Shown here piece by piece: positions 38,355-46,979 of a DNA stretch of 64,000 nt. The stretch's first letter is position 1; every line of letters starts with the position of its first letter. The position numbers were made by a program, and so were the translations under genes. Under the pieces are notes generated by a model. It made no database searches. It saw nothing but the letters and a program-made list of their open reading frames with translations, and was not told where the DNA came from. The DNA comes from Gammaproteobacteria bacterium. GTDB lineage: Bacteria > Pseudomonadota > Gammaproteobacteria > Enterobacterales > Alteromonadaceae. The stretch is from NCBI GenBank assembly GCA_018222405.1, contig JAAFAI010000007.1, forward strand, positions 124,001 through 188,000. The letters are read 5' to 3'.

Positions 38355-38367
38355 GAATAAAAAATTC
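38355..38367. promoter_or_regulatory. Candidate MurR operator (GAAT-N5-ATTC)
   Basis: GAAT-AAAAA-ATTC lies between the divergent M14 peptidase and murR genes, 65 bases before murR. The same 13-base pattern recurs upstream of alr at 43139-43151. RpiR-family proteins commonly bind such short palindromes and their genes are often self-regulated. Confidence 0.5.
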
Positions 38368-38431
38368 TTTTGTTATTTTTGTTGTTGGTTTCTTTGCTTA
38401 GTAACCGACGCCGACAACCGGGAACACGCGC

Positions 38432-39298
38432 ATGTCAGCTTTTGTTAAAATCAAAGCAATAAAGCATTCATTGTCGAGCAGTGAATCAAAACTGGCGACC
38501 TTTACGCTGGATTCACCTAATGCGGTGCGGGACCTGTCTTCCCAGGAACTGGCCAACGTGGTGGGCGTGAGTCAGTCCAGTGTGGTGAAGTTCGCGCAAA
38601 AGCTGGGTTACAAAGGCTACCCGGCGTTTAAACTTGCAGTGATTGATGCGCTTAACCGGGAAACCCCTAACACACAGCTGCATGGCAAAATCACCCTCAA
38701 TGACGGATTTGAGCAAATGGCGGATAAGCTGCTAAGCAGTAAGATCAGCGTGCTTAATGAAACCCGTAACCTTAATGAATTGGTTGAGTTTGAGAAGGCG
38801 GTCGAGATTATTAAAAACGCCAAACGCATTCTGATCTGCGGGGTGGGCGGTTCAGCGCTGGTGAGCAAGGATTTTTCATTCAAACTGCAAAAACTAGGCA
38901 TGATGGCAATTGCTGAGGCCGATGGACATGTGCAATTGGCGCTGGCTGCCACTTTTAACGAAAATGATGTAGTGGTGGCGATTTCTGAATCCGGCGCTAC
39001 CCGGGAGATTGTTAACGTGGTCAATCAGGCTAAGGATAATCACGCCAAGGTTATTTCCATTACCAAATATGGCACCACGCCGGTGTCTGAGCCGGCTGAT
39101 GTACAACTTTATTCAGTGGCCGAAGAAGCGTCGGCGCGGCTGTCCTCAATCCTGGCCAGAACCGCTCAGGAACTGATTATCGACATGCTGTTTATTGCCC
39201 TGACCCAGGCGTCACGGCCCGGCCGCAAGCTGCTAGAGAAAACCAACGAGATTGTTTCCCAGTTCCGGCGCGGCGGCTCTGGGGCACAGGGTAACTGA
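38432..39298 (+). CDS. murR: RpiR family regulator, MurR-like
   Basis: 288 aa. The N-terminal HTH_6 domain (about residues 1-75) contains SSQELANVVGVSQSSVVKFAQKLG. The C-terminal SIS domain (about 125-260) has ILICGVGGSALVSKDFSFKL and VAISESGATREIVNV, which bind sugar phosphates. In E. coli MurR represses murQP and responds to MurNAc-6-phosphate. Here it lies beside namZ-murQ and the M14 peptidase, which supports the same role. RpiR proteins for other sugar phosphates look alike, so the effector is inferred. Confidence 0.85.
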   Translation: MSAFVKIKAIKHSLSSSESKLATFTLDSPNAVRDLSSQELANVVGVSQSSVVKFAQKLGYKGYPAFKLAVIDALNRETPNTQLHGKITLNDGFEQMADKLLSSKISVLNETRNLNELVEFEKAVEIIKNAKRILICGVGGSALVSKDFSFKLQKLGMMAIAEADGHVQLALAATFNENDVVVAISESGATREIVNVVNQAKDNHAKVISITKYGTTPVSEPADVQLYSVAEEASARLSSILARTAQELIIDMLFIALTQASRPGRKLLEKTNEIVSQFRRGGSGAQGN

Positions 39299-39309
39299 CC
39301 CCCGGATGA

Positions 39310-40464
39310 TTATTGCGGGTAAAGTAAGTACGGCTGGCGCTGCGCTTTAAAGGCATCCAGCCCAGGTTGCCAGGTTGCGCGGATGGCGGCAGGGTCAAGC
39401 CCTTCAGTTAGCTGTTTACGCAGCTTGTCTGTACCGCTTAACAGGTCGAAAAAGTCGGGGCGGTCGATAAAGGTCTGCTCACGTTCCTCAAACTGCTGAT
39501 ACACCGCGTAAAGCAATTCAATGTTAAAGCCCTCAATGGCGCTGTCGCGCAAGTCACGACCAAATAATAGTTCGCCCTTAAGCTTAGGGTTGGGGGCACT
39601 TTCCGGCATGGATTGCGGGGTAAAGGTAAAGTCGCCAAGGGCTACTTCGTTATGACCAATAACCTGAAATGGCCAGGCGGTGCCTCTGCCAACGCTAATC
39701 ACGGTGGCTTCAAATAAACACAGCGACGGGTACAGGCGGATGGCCGTGCTGCTAGGCAGATTCGGGCTGGGGGCTACCGGTAATTCATAGTCGAGAGCTT
39801 TGTTATACCCGGCAACCGGGATTACCGTGAGGCTCAGTTCCTCTGCCTGATTTATCCAGGCTTCGCCTTTTATCATTATTGCCAGCTCGCCGACAGTCAG
39901 ACCGTGTAGCAGTGGCAGCGGATCCAGACTTACGAATGAGGTAAATTCAGTTTCTCGAAGTGGCCCGTCAACATAGCGGCCATTGGGATTGGGACGGTCC
40001 AGTACAATAACCTCAATGCCCTGTTCTGCCGCGGCTTCAAGAACATAGTGCAGGGTACTGATGTAGGTGTAAAAGCGCGCGCCTACGTCCTGAATATCAA
40101 ACACCAGCAGGTCGATATCGTTGAGCATTGCCTGGTCTGGTTTTTTATATTTGCCATACAGCGAACGGATCGGCAGGCCCGTTTTCGGGTCCGTGCCACC
40201 GGCGACTTTCTCACCGGCGCCTAATTTGCCTCGGAAACCGTGCTCGGGAGCGAATACGGCCTGCACTGTTACATTGCGGCTTACTAAGAAATCCACCAGA
40301 TGAGCTTGTTTAACGCGGCTGGTCTGGTTAACTACCAGACCCACCTTCTTGCCTGCCAGCAGCGGTAAGTAACGCTCCGGCTGCTCAGCGCCAACCTGTA
40401 ACGCTGCACTTTGTGCTGTTGCTGAGGTGAGCAACAGCAGAATAACGGCCAGAAATCGGGTCAT
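39310..40464 (-). CDS. namZ: Exo-beta-N-acetylmuramidase NamZ (DUF1343)
   Basis: 384 aa with a signal peptide MTRFLAVILLLLTSATAQSA, so periplasmic or secreted. Landmarks of the DUF1343 family are GKKVGLVVNQTSRV, VFAPEHGFRGKLGAGEKV, LPIRSLYGKYKKP, LLVFDIQDVGARFYTY and VLDRPNPNGRYVDGP. The B. subtilis homologue cuts non-reducing MurNAc from peptidoglycan chains, which together with NagZ strips glycan ends. It is the last gene of an operon with murQ (two bases upstream) and the symporter, and converges with murR. Confidence 0.92.
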   Translation of the reverse strand: MTRFLAVILLLLTSATAQSAALQVGAEQPERYLPLLAGKKVGLVVNQTSRVKQAHLVDFLVSRNVTVQAVFAPEHGFRGKLGAGEKVAGGTDPKTGLPIRSLYGKYKKPDQAMLNDIDLLVFDIQDVGARFYTYISTLHYVLEAAAEQGIEVIVLDRPNPNGRYVDGPLRETEFTSFVSLDPLPLLHGLTVGELAIMIKGEAWINQAEELSLTVIPVAGYNKALDYELPVAPSPNLPSSTAIRLYPSLCLFEATVISVGRGTAWPFQVIGHNEVALGDFTFTPQSMPESAPNPKLKGELLFGRDLRDSAIEGFNIELLYAVYQQFEEREQTFIDRPDFFDLLSGTDKLRKQLTEGLDPAAIRATWQPGLDAFKAQRQPYLLYPQ

Positions 40465-40466
40465 GG

Positions 40467-41402
40467 CTAGGAATGAGATTGCACGGCACGGCGTAAAAAG
40501 CCACCGTTGTCGGCCAGTTGTGCTTCTGCTTCAGCGGCATTCTGGCCCGTGAGGATCATCAGAATAGCCAGTTTTGCACGGTTATTGGCGGCCTGTAATG
40601 CGGTATCAGCTTCCTCTTCGCTACAGTCGGTAGCCTGCATTACAATGCGCGTGGCGCGGGCTTTTAACTTCTGATTGGTGGCGTTTACGTCTACCATCAG
40701 GTTTTCGTATGTTTTACCTAACCGGATCATGCTGGCCGTACTGAGCATATTAAGGATAAGCTTTTGTGCTGTGCCGGATTTCATGCGGGTTGAGCCGGTA
40801 ATGCACTCAGCTCCCACCACGGCACAAATGCCGATGGCGGCCACATGCATCATGGGTGACTCAGGATTACAGGTAACAGAAATGGTGGCGGCGTTAAGGG
40901 CGTTTGCGTACTTCATTGCTTCAATCACGTAAGGTGTGCGGCCGCTGGCCGACAAACCAACCAGTACATCATTGGCACAGAAGTCAATGGCTTTTAAATC
41001 TGCCACACCCATCACAGTGTCGTCTTCGGCGCCTTCCACGGCATTCTTAATGGCCTGATCACCGCCGGCGATGATTCCGATGACCATCGATTCCGGTACG
41101 CTGAAGGTGGGCCGGCACTCTACTGCATCCAGAATACCCAAGCGGCCGCTGGTTCCGGCGCCCATGTAAATCAATCGACCGCCGGCCTGTAAGCTTGGCA
41201 CAATGGCGTCTACGGCTTTGGCAATATGTGGGATGGTTTTACGCACAGCATCGGCCACCCCGGCATCTTCCTGATTGATTTTTTCCAGAATCTCGATGGT
41301 CGGCAGTACATCAATATCCATCGTATGAGGGTTACGGCCCTCAGAAATAATTCTGTTCAGTTGTTCAAGCAATGTTGCTGACTGTTTATTTGTCATGTGC
41401 AT
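40467..41402 (-). CDS. murQ: N-acetylmuramic acid 6-phosphate etherase
   Basis: 311 aa SIS-domain enzyme; start at 41402 or the ATG two codons on. It splits MurNAc-6-phosphate into GlcNAc-6-phosphate and D-lactate. Conserved motifs are [22 protein letters not shown] (read in part), [18 protein letters not shown] with the catalytic Glu, [14 protein letters not shown] and [33 protein letters not shown] is near the C-terminus. Its operon partners namZ and the symporter release and import its precursor. Confidence 0.97.
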   Translation of the reverse strand: MHMTNKQSATLLEQLNRIISEGRNPHTMDIDVLPTIEILEKINQEDAGVADAVRKTIPHIAKAVDAIVPSLQAGGRLIYMGAGTSGRLGILDAVECRPTFSVPESMVIGIIAGGDQAIKNAVEGAEDDTVMGVADLKAIDFCANDVLVGLSASGRTPYVIEAMKYANALNAATISVTCNPESPMMHVAAIGICAVVGAECITGSTRMKSGTAQKLILNMLSTASMIRLGKTYENLMVDVNATNQKLKARATRIVMQATDCSEEEADTALQAANNRAKLAILMILTGQNAAEAEAQLADNGGFLRRAVQSHS

Positions 41403-41457
41403 AGTTAACTGCCGGCCTTAAGGTTAGCCATCGTCCCGGTTAAACGTGTTATTCCAT

Positions 41458-43038
41458 TCATTTTGCTTCCGCCTTCATATCAGGCATGTATTCAGGCTGG
41501 CGGCCTGCAGCACATACCAGCGTGGCCACCAGTGTTCCAATCACCAGTTGCCAGGTGAAACCCAGACTCAGTTGCCAGGCTTCAGGTAAATACCAGCTCA
41601 TCACATAAGGTTGTAGCAGCAAGGGGATAATAAAACCACACAATAATGCTGCAGTGACAGAGGCAGGGCTGCCTCGCTGAGTAAATAGTGTAATAAAGTA
41701 TACGCCAAGTAAGCCACTGTAGGAAAAAACCATCACGCCCAGTGCAAACTGTAATAATGGCGTATCTGAATACTGTTGCCAGTAATAGCATAAACACGCC
41801 ATGGACGCTAACGCCAATGCTACTACCGCCATGGCAACCCGGCCGGCGTTGACAAAATGATGTTCACTGCGCTGCTGGCCTCGTTTGCGCTGCCAGGGGC
41901 GGTATAAGTCCTGAATAAGTACACTCGACATGGAATTTAACCCGGAGTTCAGGGTGGAAAGCGCGGCGGCGAGGATGCCTATAGTTACCAGCCCTTTTAA
42001 ACCAGCGGGTAAGTCGGTGAGTACGTAATACATAAATATAGTGACCGGCTCGCCGGCAAACTGCGGCACCGGCGCACCAGCGTTGCTGGCCATTAAATCC
42101 GGTTGCTGATAATAGATATACAGCAACAGGCCAATCACGATAAACAGTAACATTACCGGGATTACCATAACCACCGACCAGAGCATTGCTTTGGCCCCCT
42201 CCTGCGCGTTGCGGCAGGTAAGCACCCGCTGAGTCATATCCTGATCCAGACCAAAGGCGGCGATATTCAGTAATACAAAGCCGGTAAATACCGAAGTCAG
42301 GGTAAACACGCCGGAAGGCGAAAAATCGATGCGACTGTCGAACAGGGTGAGTTTGGATGGCTCACCGGCACCGGGATTTTGCAAAACGTCGAGGATTGCC
42401 GGCACATCCGCGGGGATAGCAATCAGCAGGGCCACAATCACCGCGACGGCAGCGCCGATGTAGGTAAAAGCCTGCATAACATCACTGTAGATAACCGTAC
42501 GGATGCCACCATAAATACTGTAAATCAGCCCGATAACACTGATCAGCAGTGTGGCAGTGATTACGCTACTGGCAGCAATGTTGCCATACAGGATCATTGC
42601 GACAGCGAGCGCGGCCATGTAAAGTCTTGCCCCACTGGCAAAGATACGGCCAAACAGGTACATCAGTCCTGCCTGTTGTTTGGCGCCGGCGCCAAAACGG
42701 GTTTCCAGTAATTCGTAAACGGTAAACACTTTTAGCTGGTAAAAGCGTGGGATGAGCACTCTGGCAACAAAAAATGCAGCAATAAAGGCGCCGAGGTTGG
42801 TTGCCAGATAGGTCAGGTTACCGCGATAACCCTGATCCGGGCCGCCTAAAAACGTGGCGGCAGACTGAGATGTTGCCAGTACAGACATGGCAACCATCCA
42901 CACTGGCATTGCCTGGCCACCTAAAAAGTAGTCACTGGTGTTTTGCGCACGGCGATTAAAGTACCAGCCAGATACCAACAACAGCAGCCCGTAGAAGGCA
43001 AACAGCAATAAGTCTGGCAGGGTGTAATTGGCTAGCAT
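41458..43038 (-). CDS. Sodium:solute symporter, probable MurNAc / amino sugar importer
   Basis: 526 aa with about 13 hydrophobic segments. The SSS family signature is visible as RRAQNTSDYFLGGQAMPVW, SVLATSQSAATFLGGP and GILAAALSTLNSGLNSMSSVL (in part). The family moves sugars, sialic acid or amino acids with sodium. It is the first gene of the operon with murQ and namZ and no PTS gene is present, so MurNAc or a small muropeptide is the likely cargo. That assignment rests on context. Confidence 0.87.
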   Translation of the reverse strand: MLANYTLPDLLLFAFYGLLLLVSGWYFNRRAQNTSDYFLGGQAMPVWMVAMSVLATSQSAATFLGGPDQGYRGNLTYLATNLGAFIAAFFVARVLIPRFYQLKVFTVYELLETRFGAGAKQQAGLMYLFGRIFASGARLYMAALAVAMILYGNIAASSVITATLLISVIGLIYSIYGGIRTVIYSDVMQAFTYIGAAVAVIVALLIAIPADVPAILDVLQNPGAGEPSKLTLFDSRIDFSPSGVFTLTSVFTGFVLLNIAAFGLDQDMTQRVLTCRNAQEGAKAMLWSVVMVIPVMLLFIVIGLLLYIYYQQPDLMASNAGAPVPQFAGEPVTIFMYYVLTDLPAGLKGLVTIGILAAALSTLNSGLNSMSSVLIQDLYRPWQRKRGQQRSEHHFVNAGRVAMAVVALALASMACLCYYWQQYSDTPLLQFALGVMVFSYSGLLGVYFITLFTQRGSPASVTAALLCGFIIPLLLQPYVMSWYLPEAWQLSLGFTWQLVIGTLVATLVCAAGRQPEYMPDMKAEAK

Positions 43039-43137
43039 TTATTCTCGTTCTCACCGTTTGAAAGCTGGGTTATCATGGTCCTGTGTAACCAATAACCATC
43101 GATATCAACACCAGTTTGTCAGAGTTGGTGTGATTTT

Positions 43138-43152
43138 AGAATATATTATTCT
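43138..43152. promoter_or_regulatory. Candidate MurR operator (perfect palindrome)
   Basis: AGAATA-TAT-TATTCT is a perfect inverted repeat in the divergent gap (43039-43245) between the symporter and alr genes. Its core GAAT-N5-ATTC matches the site upstream of murR, and both are followed by TT. Confidence 0.55.
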
Positions 43153-43245
43153 TCGCCATTTTCAAATTAAGAATTTATTAATTTATAAGCAAGGTGTATC
43201 GTACAGGATATATCCAATGTAATCCGCAACCTGAGAGTCAGTCGT

Positions 43246-44316
43246 TTGAGCAGATCAACCCGCGCCATTATTAACCCGGATGCTATTCGCAATAATTTTC
43301 GCCAGCTGAGTCCTGGCCGGGGTTGTACGGCTATTGCGGTGATTAAAGCAGACGCGTATGGGCACGGTGCGGTAGCGGTAGCTAAAGCGCTGGCGGAACA
43401 GTGTGAATGTTTTGCCATTGCTATTTGCGATGAAGCGGCGGCACTCAGAGAGGCGGGAATTAGCCAGCCTTTGTTGGTGCTAGAAGGGCCTCATGATGCG
43501 GATGATTGCCGAGCAGCTAAAGCCGGTAATCTCATCCTGTTGGTACATAACCAGCAACAGTTAGCCTGGCTGGACGAACTTGAACAGGGACAACGGCCCG
43601 AAGTCTGGCTCAAGGTCGATACCGGCATGCACCGGTTAGGCTTTAACGCCGACGATATTGCTAAGGTACTGAGCAGTTACGACTGGCTTAAACAATCGCA
43701 GCCGGTGCTGGTTTCTCATTTTGCCTGTGCTGATGATCCGGACAACCCGAATAATGCCGCCCAACTGCAACAATTTTTAGCGCTAACCGGATTATTAAAA
43801 CTGCCTGGTTGCATGGCCAATTCAGCTGCGACCTTGTGCAATCCGGCGAGCCAGGCTGACTGGTGCCGGTTGGGAATTGGCCTGTACGGCGCCAGCCCGG
43901 TGACAGGTCATGCTGCCGCCGAATACGGACTCACACCGGCTATGACGCTGATGGCGCAAATCATTGCACTACATAATGTAAAACAAGGCGAGACCGTGGG
44001 CTACAGCCAGACCTGGACTGCGCCGCGAGACAGCGTCATCGCTACCGTGGGGATTGGCTATGCCGACGGGTACCCCCGCCATTGCCCGAGTGGCACACCG
44101 GTTGTTGTGCGTGGTCAGCGCGGGCAGTTGGTAGGCAGGGTGTCCATGGACATGATTACTATTGATGTTACCCATATCGGGCAGGTTGCTCTGGGTGACG
44201 AAGTAGAATTGTGGGGGGCGCAATTACCGGTGGATGAAGTGGCCGACTGGGCCGGCACCATTAGTTATGAATTGATCACCCGTGTCTCGGCCAGAGTACC
44301 AAGAGTAACTGGTTAA
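43246..44316 (+). CDS. alr: Alanine racemase
   Basis: 356 aa with a TTG start at 43246 and GAGAG upstream; no better start is visible. PLP-dependent interconversion of L- and D-alanine. The PLP lysine is in AVIKADAYGHGAVAV (about residue 35). KVDTGMHRLGF and the second catalytic Tyr in VGYSQTWTAP (about 250) are present, as are VGIGYADGYPRH and GRVSMDMITIDV. It has no signal peptide. Placement divergent to the MurNAc operon and ahead of a sugar kinase suggests use in catabolism of peptidoglycan alanine, like DadX, rather than wall synthesis. Confidence 0.95.
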   Translation: MSRSTRAIINPDAIRNNFRQLSPGRGCTAIAVIKADAYGHGAVAVAKALAEQCECFAIAICDEAAALREAGISQPLLVLEGPHDADDCRAAKAGNLILLVHNQQQLAWLDELEQGQRPEVWLKVDTGMHRLGFNADDIAKVLSSYDWLKQSQPVLVSHFACADDPDNPNNAAQLQQFLALTGLLKLPGCMANSAATLCNPASQADWCRLGIGLYGASPVTGHAAAEYGLTPAMTLMAQIIALHNVKQGETVGYSQTWTAPRDSVIATVGIGYADGYPRHCPSGTPVVVRGQRGQLVGRVSMDMITIDVTHIGQVALGDEVELWGAQLPVDEVADWAGTISYELITRVSARVPRVTG

Positions 44317-44332
44317 AATGGGAAATGGGTAA

Positions 44333-45115
44333 TTGGATAGTTCACAAATAGTTTGGGCGGGTGTGATCGCCAGTGGTTGTGCCAGTCTGGGCACCGCTGC
44401 TGGCAGCCTCGGGGTCTTTTTAATCAGGCAGTTGTCACGCCGGCTGGAAGATGCCCTGCTTAGCCTGGCCGCCGGAATTATGCTGGCCGCCACCTTCTTT
44501 TCGTTGTTACTGCCGTCGCTGGAATATGGCAGTACATTGTACGGTGGAGAAATAGCGGGCGGTATGGTGGCCGCAACGGGGCTGCTGACCGGCGCGTTTT
44601 TACTGTTTTTTATTCACCAGACAGTGCCCCATGAGCATTTTATTACCGGGCGTGAAGGGGCGTCGAAAACCAAATTAGCCAGGATTTGGCTGTTTGTTCT
44701 GGCCATCACCCTGCACAACTTTCCGGAGGGGCTTGCCGTTGGCGTTGGCTTTGCTGGTGGTGAAATGGCAAATGGCCTGTCGCTGGCACTGGGCATCGGC
44801 CTGCAAAATATCCCCGAGGGCCTGGCGGTATCAGTGGCCCTGTTATCGGTGGGATTTACGCCGGCCAGAGCGTCACTGATAGGTATTGGTTCTGGCCTGG
44901 TAGAGCCTCTTGGCGGGCTTATAGGCGCAGTTGCTGTATCGGGTGCTGAGGCGTTTATGCCATGGGCGCTGGCGTTTGCTGCCGGTGCCATGTTGTTTAT
45001 CATTTCTGATGAAATCATTCCGGAGACCCATCAGAATGGTAATCAGAACATAGCCACGTTCAGCCTGCTTATTGGCTTTGTGGTAATGATGTTGTTGGAT
45101 GTTTTACTGGGGTGA
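44333..45115 (+). CDS. ZIP family metal transporter
   Basis: 260 aa with a probable TTG start at 44333, 16 bases after alr. About eight membrane helices. The two metal-site motifs of the GufA-type ZIP proteins are HNFPEGLAVGVGFAGG (helix 4) and QNIPEGLAVSVALL (helix 5); the first carries His and Glu, the second Asn and Glu. It probably imports zinc or another divalent cation. Zinc would serve the amidase and M14 peptidase encoded nearby, but this is only a suggestion. The stop overlaps the next gene's possible GTG start. Confidence 0.88.
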   Translation: MDSSQIVWAGVIASGCASLGTAAGSLGVFLIRQLSRRLEDALLSLAAGIMLAATFFSLLLPSLEYGSTLYGGEIAGGMVAATGLLTGAFLLFFIHQTVPHEHFITGREGASKTKLARIWLFVLAITLHNFPEGLAVGVGFAGGEMANGLSLALGIGLQNIPEGLAVSVALLSVGFTPARASLIGIGSGLVEPLGGLIGAVAVSGAEAFMPWALAFAAGAMLFIISDEIIPETHQNGNQNIATFSLLIGFVVMMLLDVLLG

Positions 45116-46026
45116 AGGAAATGACACAAAACCTGAAATACGGCGAATACTGGGTAGGCGTAGACGGCGGCGGCACCAAGTGCCGGGCTGAGCTGTTTAA
45201 CGAACTCGGTGAACCGTTAGGACAGGGAGTTGGCGGGCCTGCCAATATCGCCAGGCATGGGCAACTGGCTTTGTCGTCAATACTGACCGCTGTTAAGCAT
45301 GCTGTGGCCGATGCCGGGCTGAAGTTTAGTGACATCAGCAGTGAGCTGGTAGTCGGTGCGGGCCTGGCCGGTGCCTACCTGGACTCCTCCACAGCGCTGT
45401 TAAATCAGTGGCAGCACCCTTTTGCTGAACTGGTTTTCTCTTCCGATTTGCATACTGCTTTACTCGGTGCCCATGGTGGCGAGGATGGTGTGGTGATTAT
45501 TACCGGTACCGGCTCCTGTGCTGCGGTGCTGCAAAGTGGCAAAGTAACCCAGTACGGCGGCTATGGATTTCAGCTTGGCGATCAGGCCAGCGGTGCCTGG
45601 CTCGGCCAGATGGCAGCCAGACAAGCGTTGCTGGTGGCCGACAAACTTGGCCATGACAGCCTGTTATGGCAGGAAGTGAGTCGCTTATATAATTGTTCAA
45701 CTCCGTCCGGATTAGTTGAACGACTGAACAGCGCTTTGCCTGGTGAATTTGCCCGCTTTGCGCCCCGGTTGTTTGAACTGGCTAAAGACGATGCAGCGGC
45801 AGCGGCGATTATTAGAGAAGGCGCTGAGTATCTAAATGAGCTGGCTAAACGGGCACTCGTAAACAGCAGCATGAATCTGGTGTTCAGCGGTGGCCTGGCT
45901 ACCGCATGGCGGCCTTATCTGGCAGAGTCTGTTGCTGAGCGCATCAAACCAGCTCAGCGAGGCCCGGAATGGGGCGCAGTTTACCTGGCTCAGCAACAGC
46001 TTACTTCAGTGGATACCAGCTTTTAG
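45112..46026 (+). CDS. BadF/BadG family sugar kinase (GlcNAc / MurNAc kinase)
   Basis: 304 aa from GTG at 45112, overlapping the ZIP stop; an ATG at 45121 is an alternative with AAGGA too close for comfort. The ASKHA fold shows WVGVDGGGTKCRAELFN (phosphate 1), SDLHTALLGAHGG, IITGTGSCAAVL (phosphate 2) and LVFSGGLATAW (adenosine). GlcNAc kinases of this type and the clostridial MurK (GlcNAc and MurNAc) belong here. MurQ needs MurNAc-6-phosphate and no PTS is encoded nearby, so this kinase is the likely source. It ends four bases into the opposing YitT gene. Confidence 0.87.
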   Translation: MKEMTQNLKYGEYWVGVDGGGTKCRAELFNELGEPLGQGVGGPANIARHGQLALSSILTAVKHAVADAGLKFSDISSELVVGAGLAGAYLDSSTALLNQWQHPFAELVFSSDLHTALLGAHGGEDGVVIITGTGSCAAVLQSGKVTQYGGYGFQLGDQASGAWLGQMAARQALLVADKLGHDSLLWQEVSRLYNCSTPSGLVERLNSALPGEFARFAPRLFELAKDDAAAAAIIREGAEYLNELAKRALVNSSMNLVFSGGLATAWRPYLAESVAERIKPAQRGPEWGAVYLAQQQLTSVDTSF

Positions 46027-46679
46027 CCGTTTTGCGGGTGCAGATGCTCCACTTCATCATCTGCCTGAGACTTTTTTACGGCGGGCAGCGTGTAACGCTC
46101 CGGTCGGTGATTCAGTGAAATCACCATGTTCAGACAAAACGCCGCCAGAATAGAGATTAGCACCAGATGCGCTTCAATAAACACAAACGACAAACTCAGA
46201 ATGCAGGTATCGGCAACCAGCTGGAATGAACCGGCGCGAATATCAAACCGGCTTTGCAGGTAATAAGCCAGGATCCCAAGTCCGCCAAGGCTTGAGCTGT
46301 GACGAAACATGATGAGCATACCCACACCAATTAAAATGCCACCGAACACTGCCGCAAAAAAGGGATCGACCCGTGAAATATCGACAAAATGGGGGACCCA
46401 TTCAGAAAATAGCGACACGGTAGTAACGGAAATGAACGTATTGATCATAAAGCGTCTGCTGATATGTCGCCACGCCAGATAATAAAACGGTAAATTGATC
46501 AGGAAGAATAACAAGCCAAACTCAAGCGGTGTTACATAGGTTGCCAGCAGGGCAAGACCCGCGGCGCCACCCACCATGAGCTCCTGAGACTGAAACAGGA
46601 AAATACCAAACGCCACAAACAAACCGGCGCATAGCAGAGCAAAAACATCTTCAAAAACACTGTGTGATGCATTTTTCAT
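46023..46679 (-). CDS. YitT family membrane protein
   Basis: 218 aa with five to six hydrophobic segments. AGLFVAFGIFLFQSQELMVGGAAGLALL and GILIGVGMLIMFRHSSSLGGLGILAYYLQ (in part) match the YitT family (DUF161). It lacks the C-terminal DUF2179 domain of longer members. The function is unknown. It converges with the kinase gene and is probably not part of the MurNAc operon. Confidence 0.85.
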   Translation of the reverse strand: MKNASHSVFEDVFALLCAGLFVAFGIFLFQSQELMVGGAAGLALLATYVTPLEFGLLFFLINLPFYYLAWRHISRRFMINTFISVTTVSLFSEWVPHFVDISRVDPFFAAVFGGILIGVGMLIMFRHSSSLGGLGILAYYLQSRFDIRAGSFQLVADTCILSLSFVFIEAHLVLISILAAFCLNMVISLNHRPERYTLPAVKKSQADDEVEHLHPQNG

Positions 46680-46979
46680 AATAATAAACTGGATTTCTGT
46701 CGTTCTGAATGAAGTTGATTCGTCTGTTAGTTTTATAGATTGACGAAAAATTAAGCGCCTATTATACGTGCATTACTGCATCAGAGTAGCCTGCGGCTTC
46801 CAATCGGGCCCAGAGCAGAGACTTTTCTGGTATGGTAGCTTTACGTGGTGTTGCTTATTTATTTTTAATATGTGTTTTTTTTGTAAAATGCAGAGTGATT
46901 TAATAAGCAACATACGCAGCCTGACCGCAATCAGACTGCATTCGCCGAAAAGTTGTTTAGACAATGAGCATTCGCTCAA
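46680..46979. other. Gene-free gap with an inverted repeat
   Basis: 300 bases between the YitT gene and the FIST chemoreceptor gene. It contains an 11-base perfect inverted repeat (described separately) and an AT-rich, T-run-containing centre. The short open frames crossing it on both strands have no ribosome site or recognisable product. No terminator or promoter is convincing. Confidence 0.5.
46849..46912. repeat. 11-base inverted repeat with 42-base loop
   Basis: TGTTGCTTATT (46849-46859) and AATAAGCAACA (46902-46912) are perfect reverse complements. The AT-rich loop includes an eight-base T run at 46875-46882. Its role is unknown. Confidence 0.6.

Noticed and set aside
46710..46724. GAAT-N7-ATTC upstream of the YitT gene as another MurR site
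   Set aside because: The spacer is seven bases, not five, and the gene does not belong to the MurNAc pathway.
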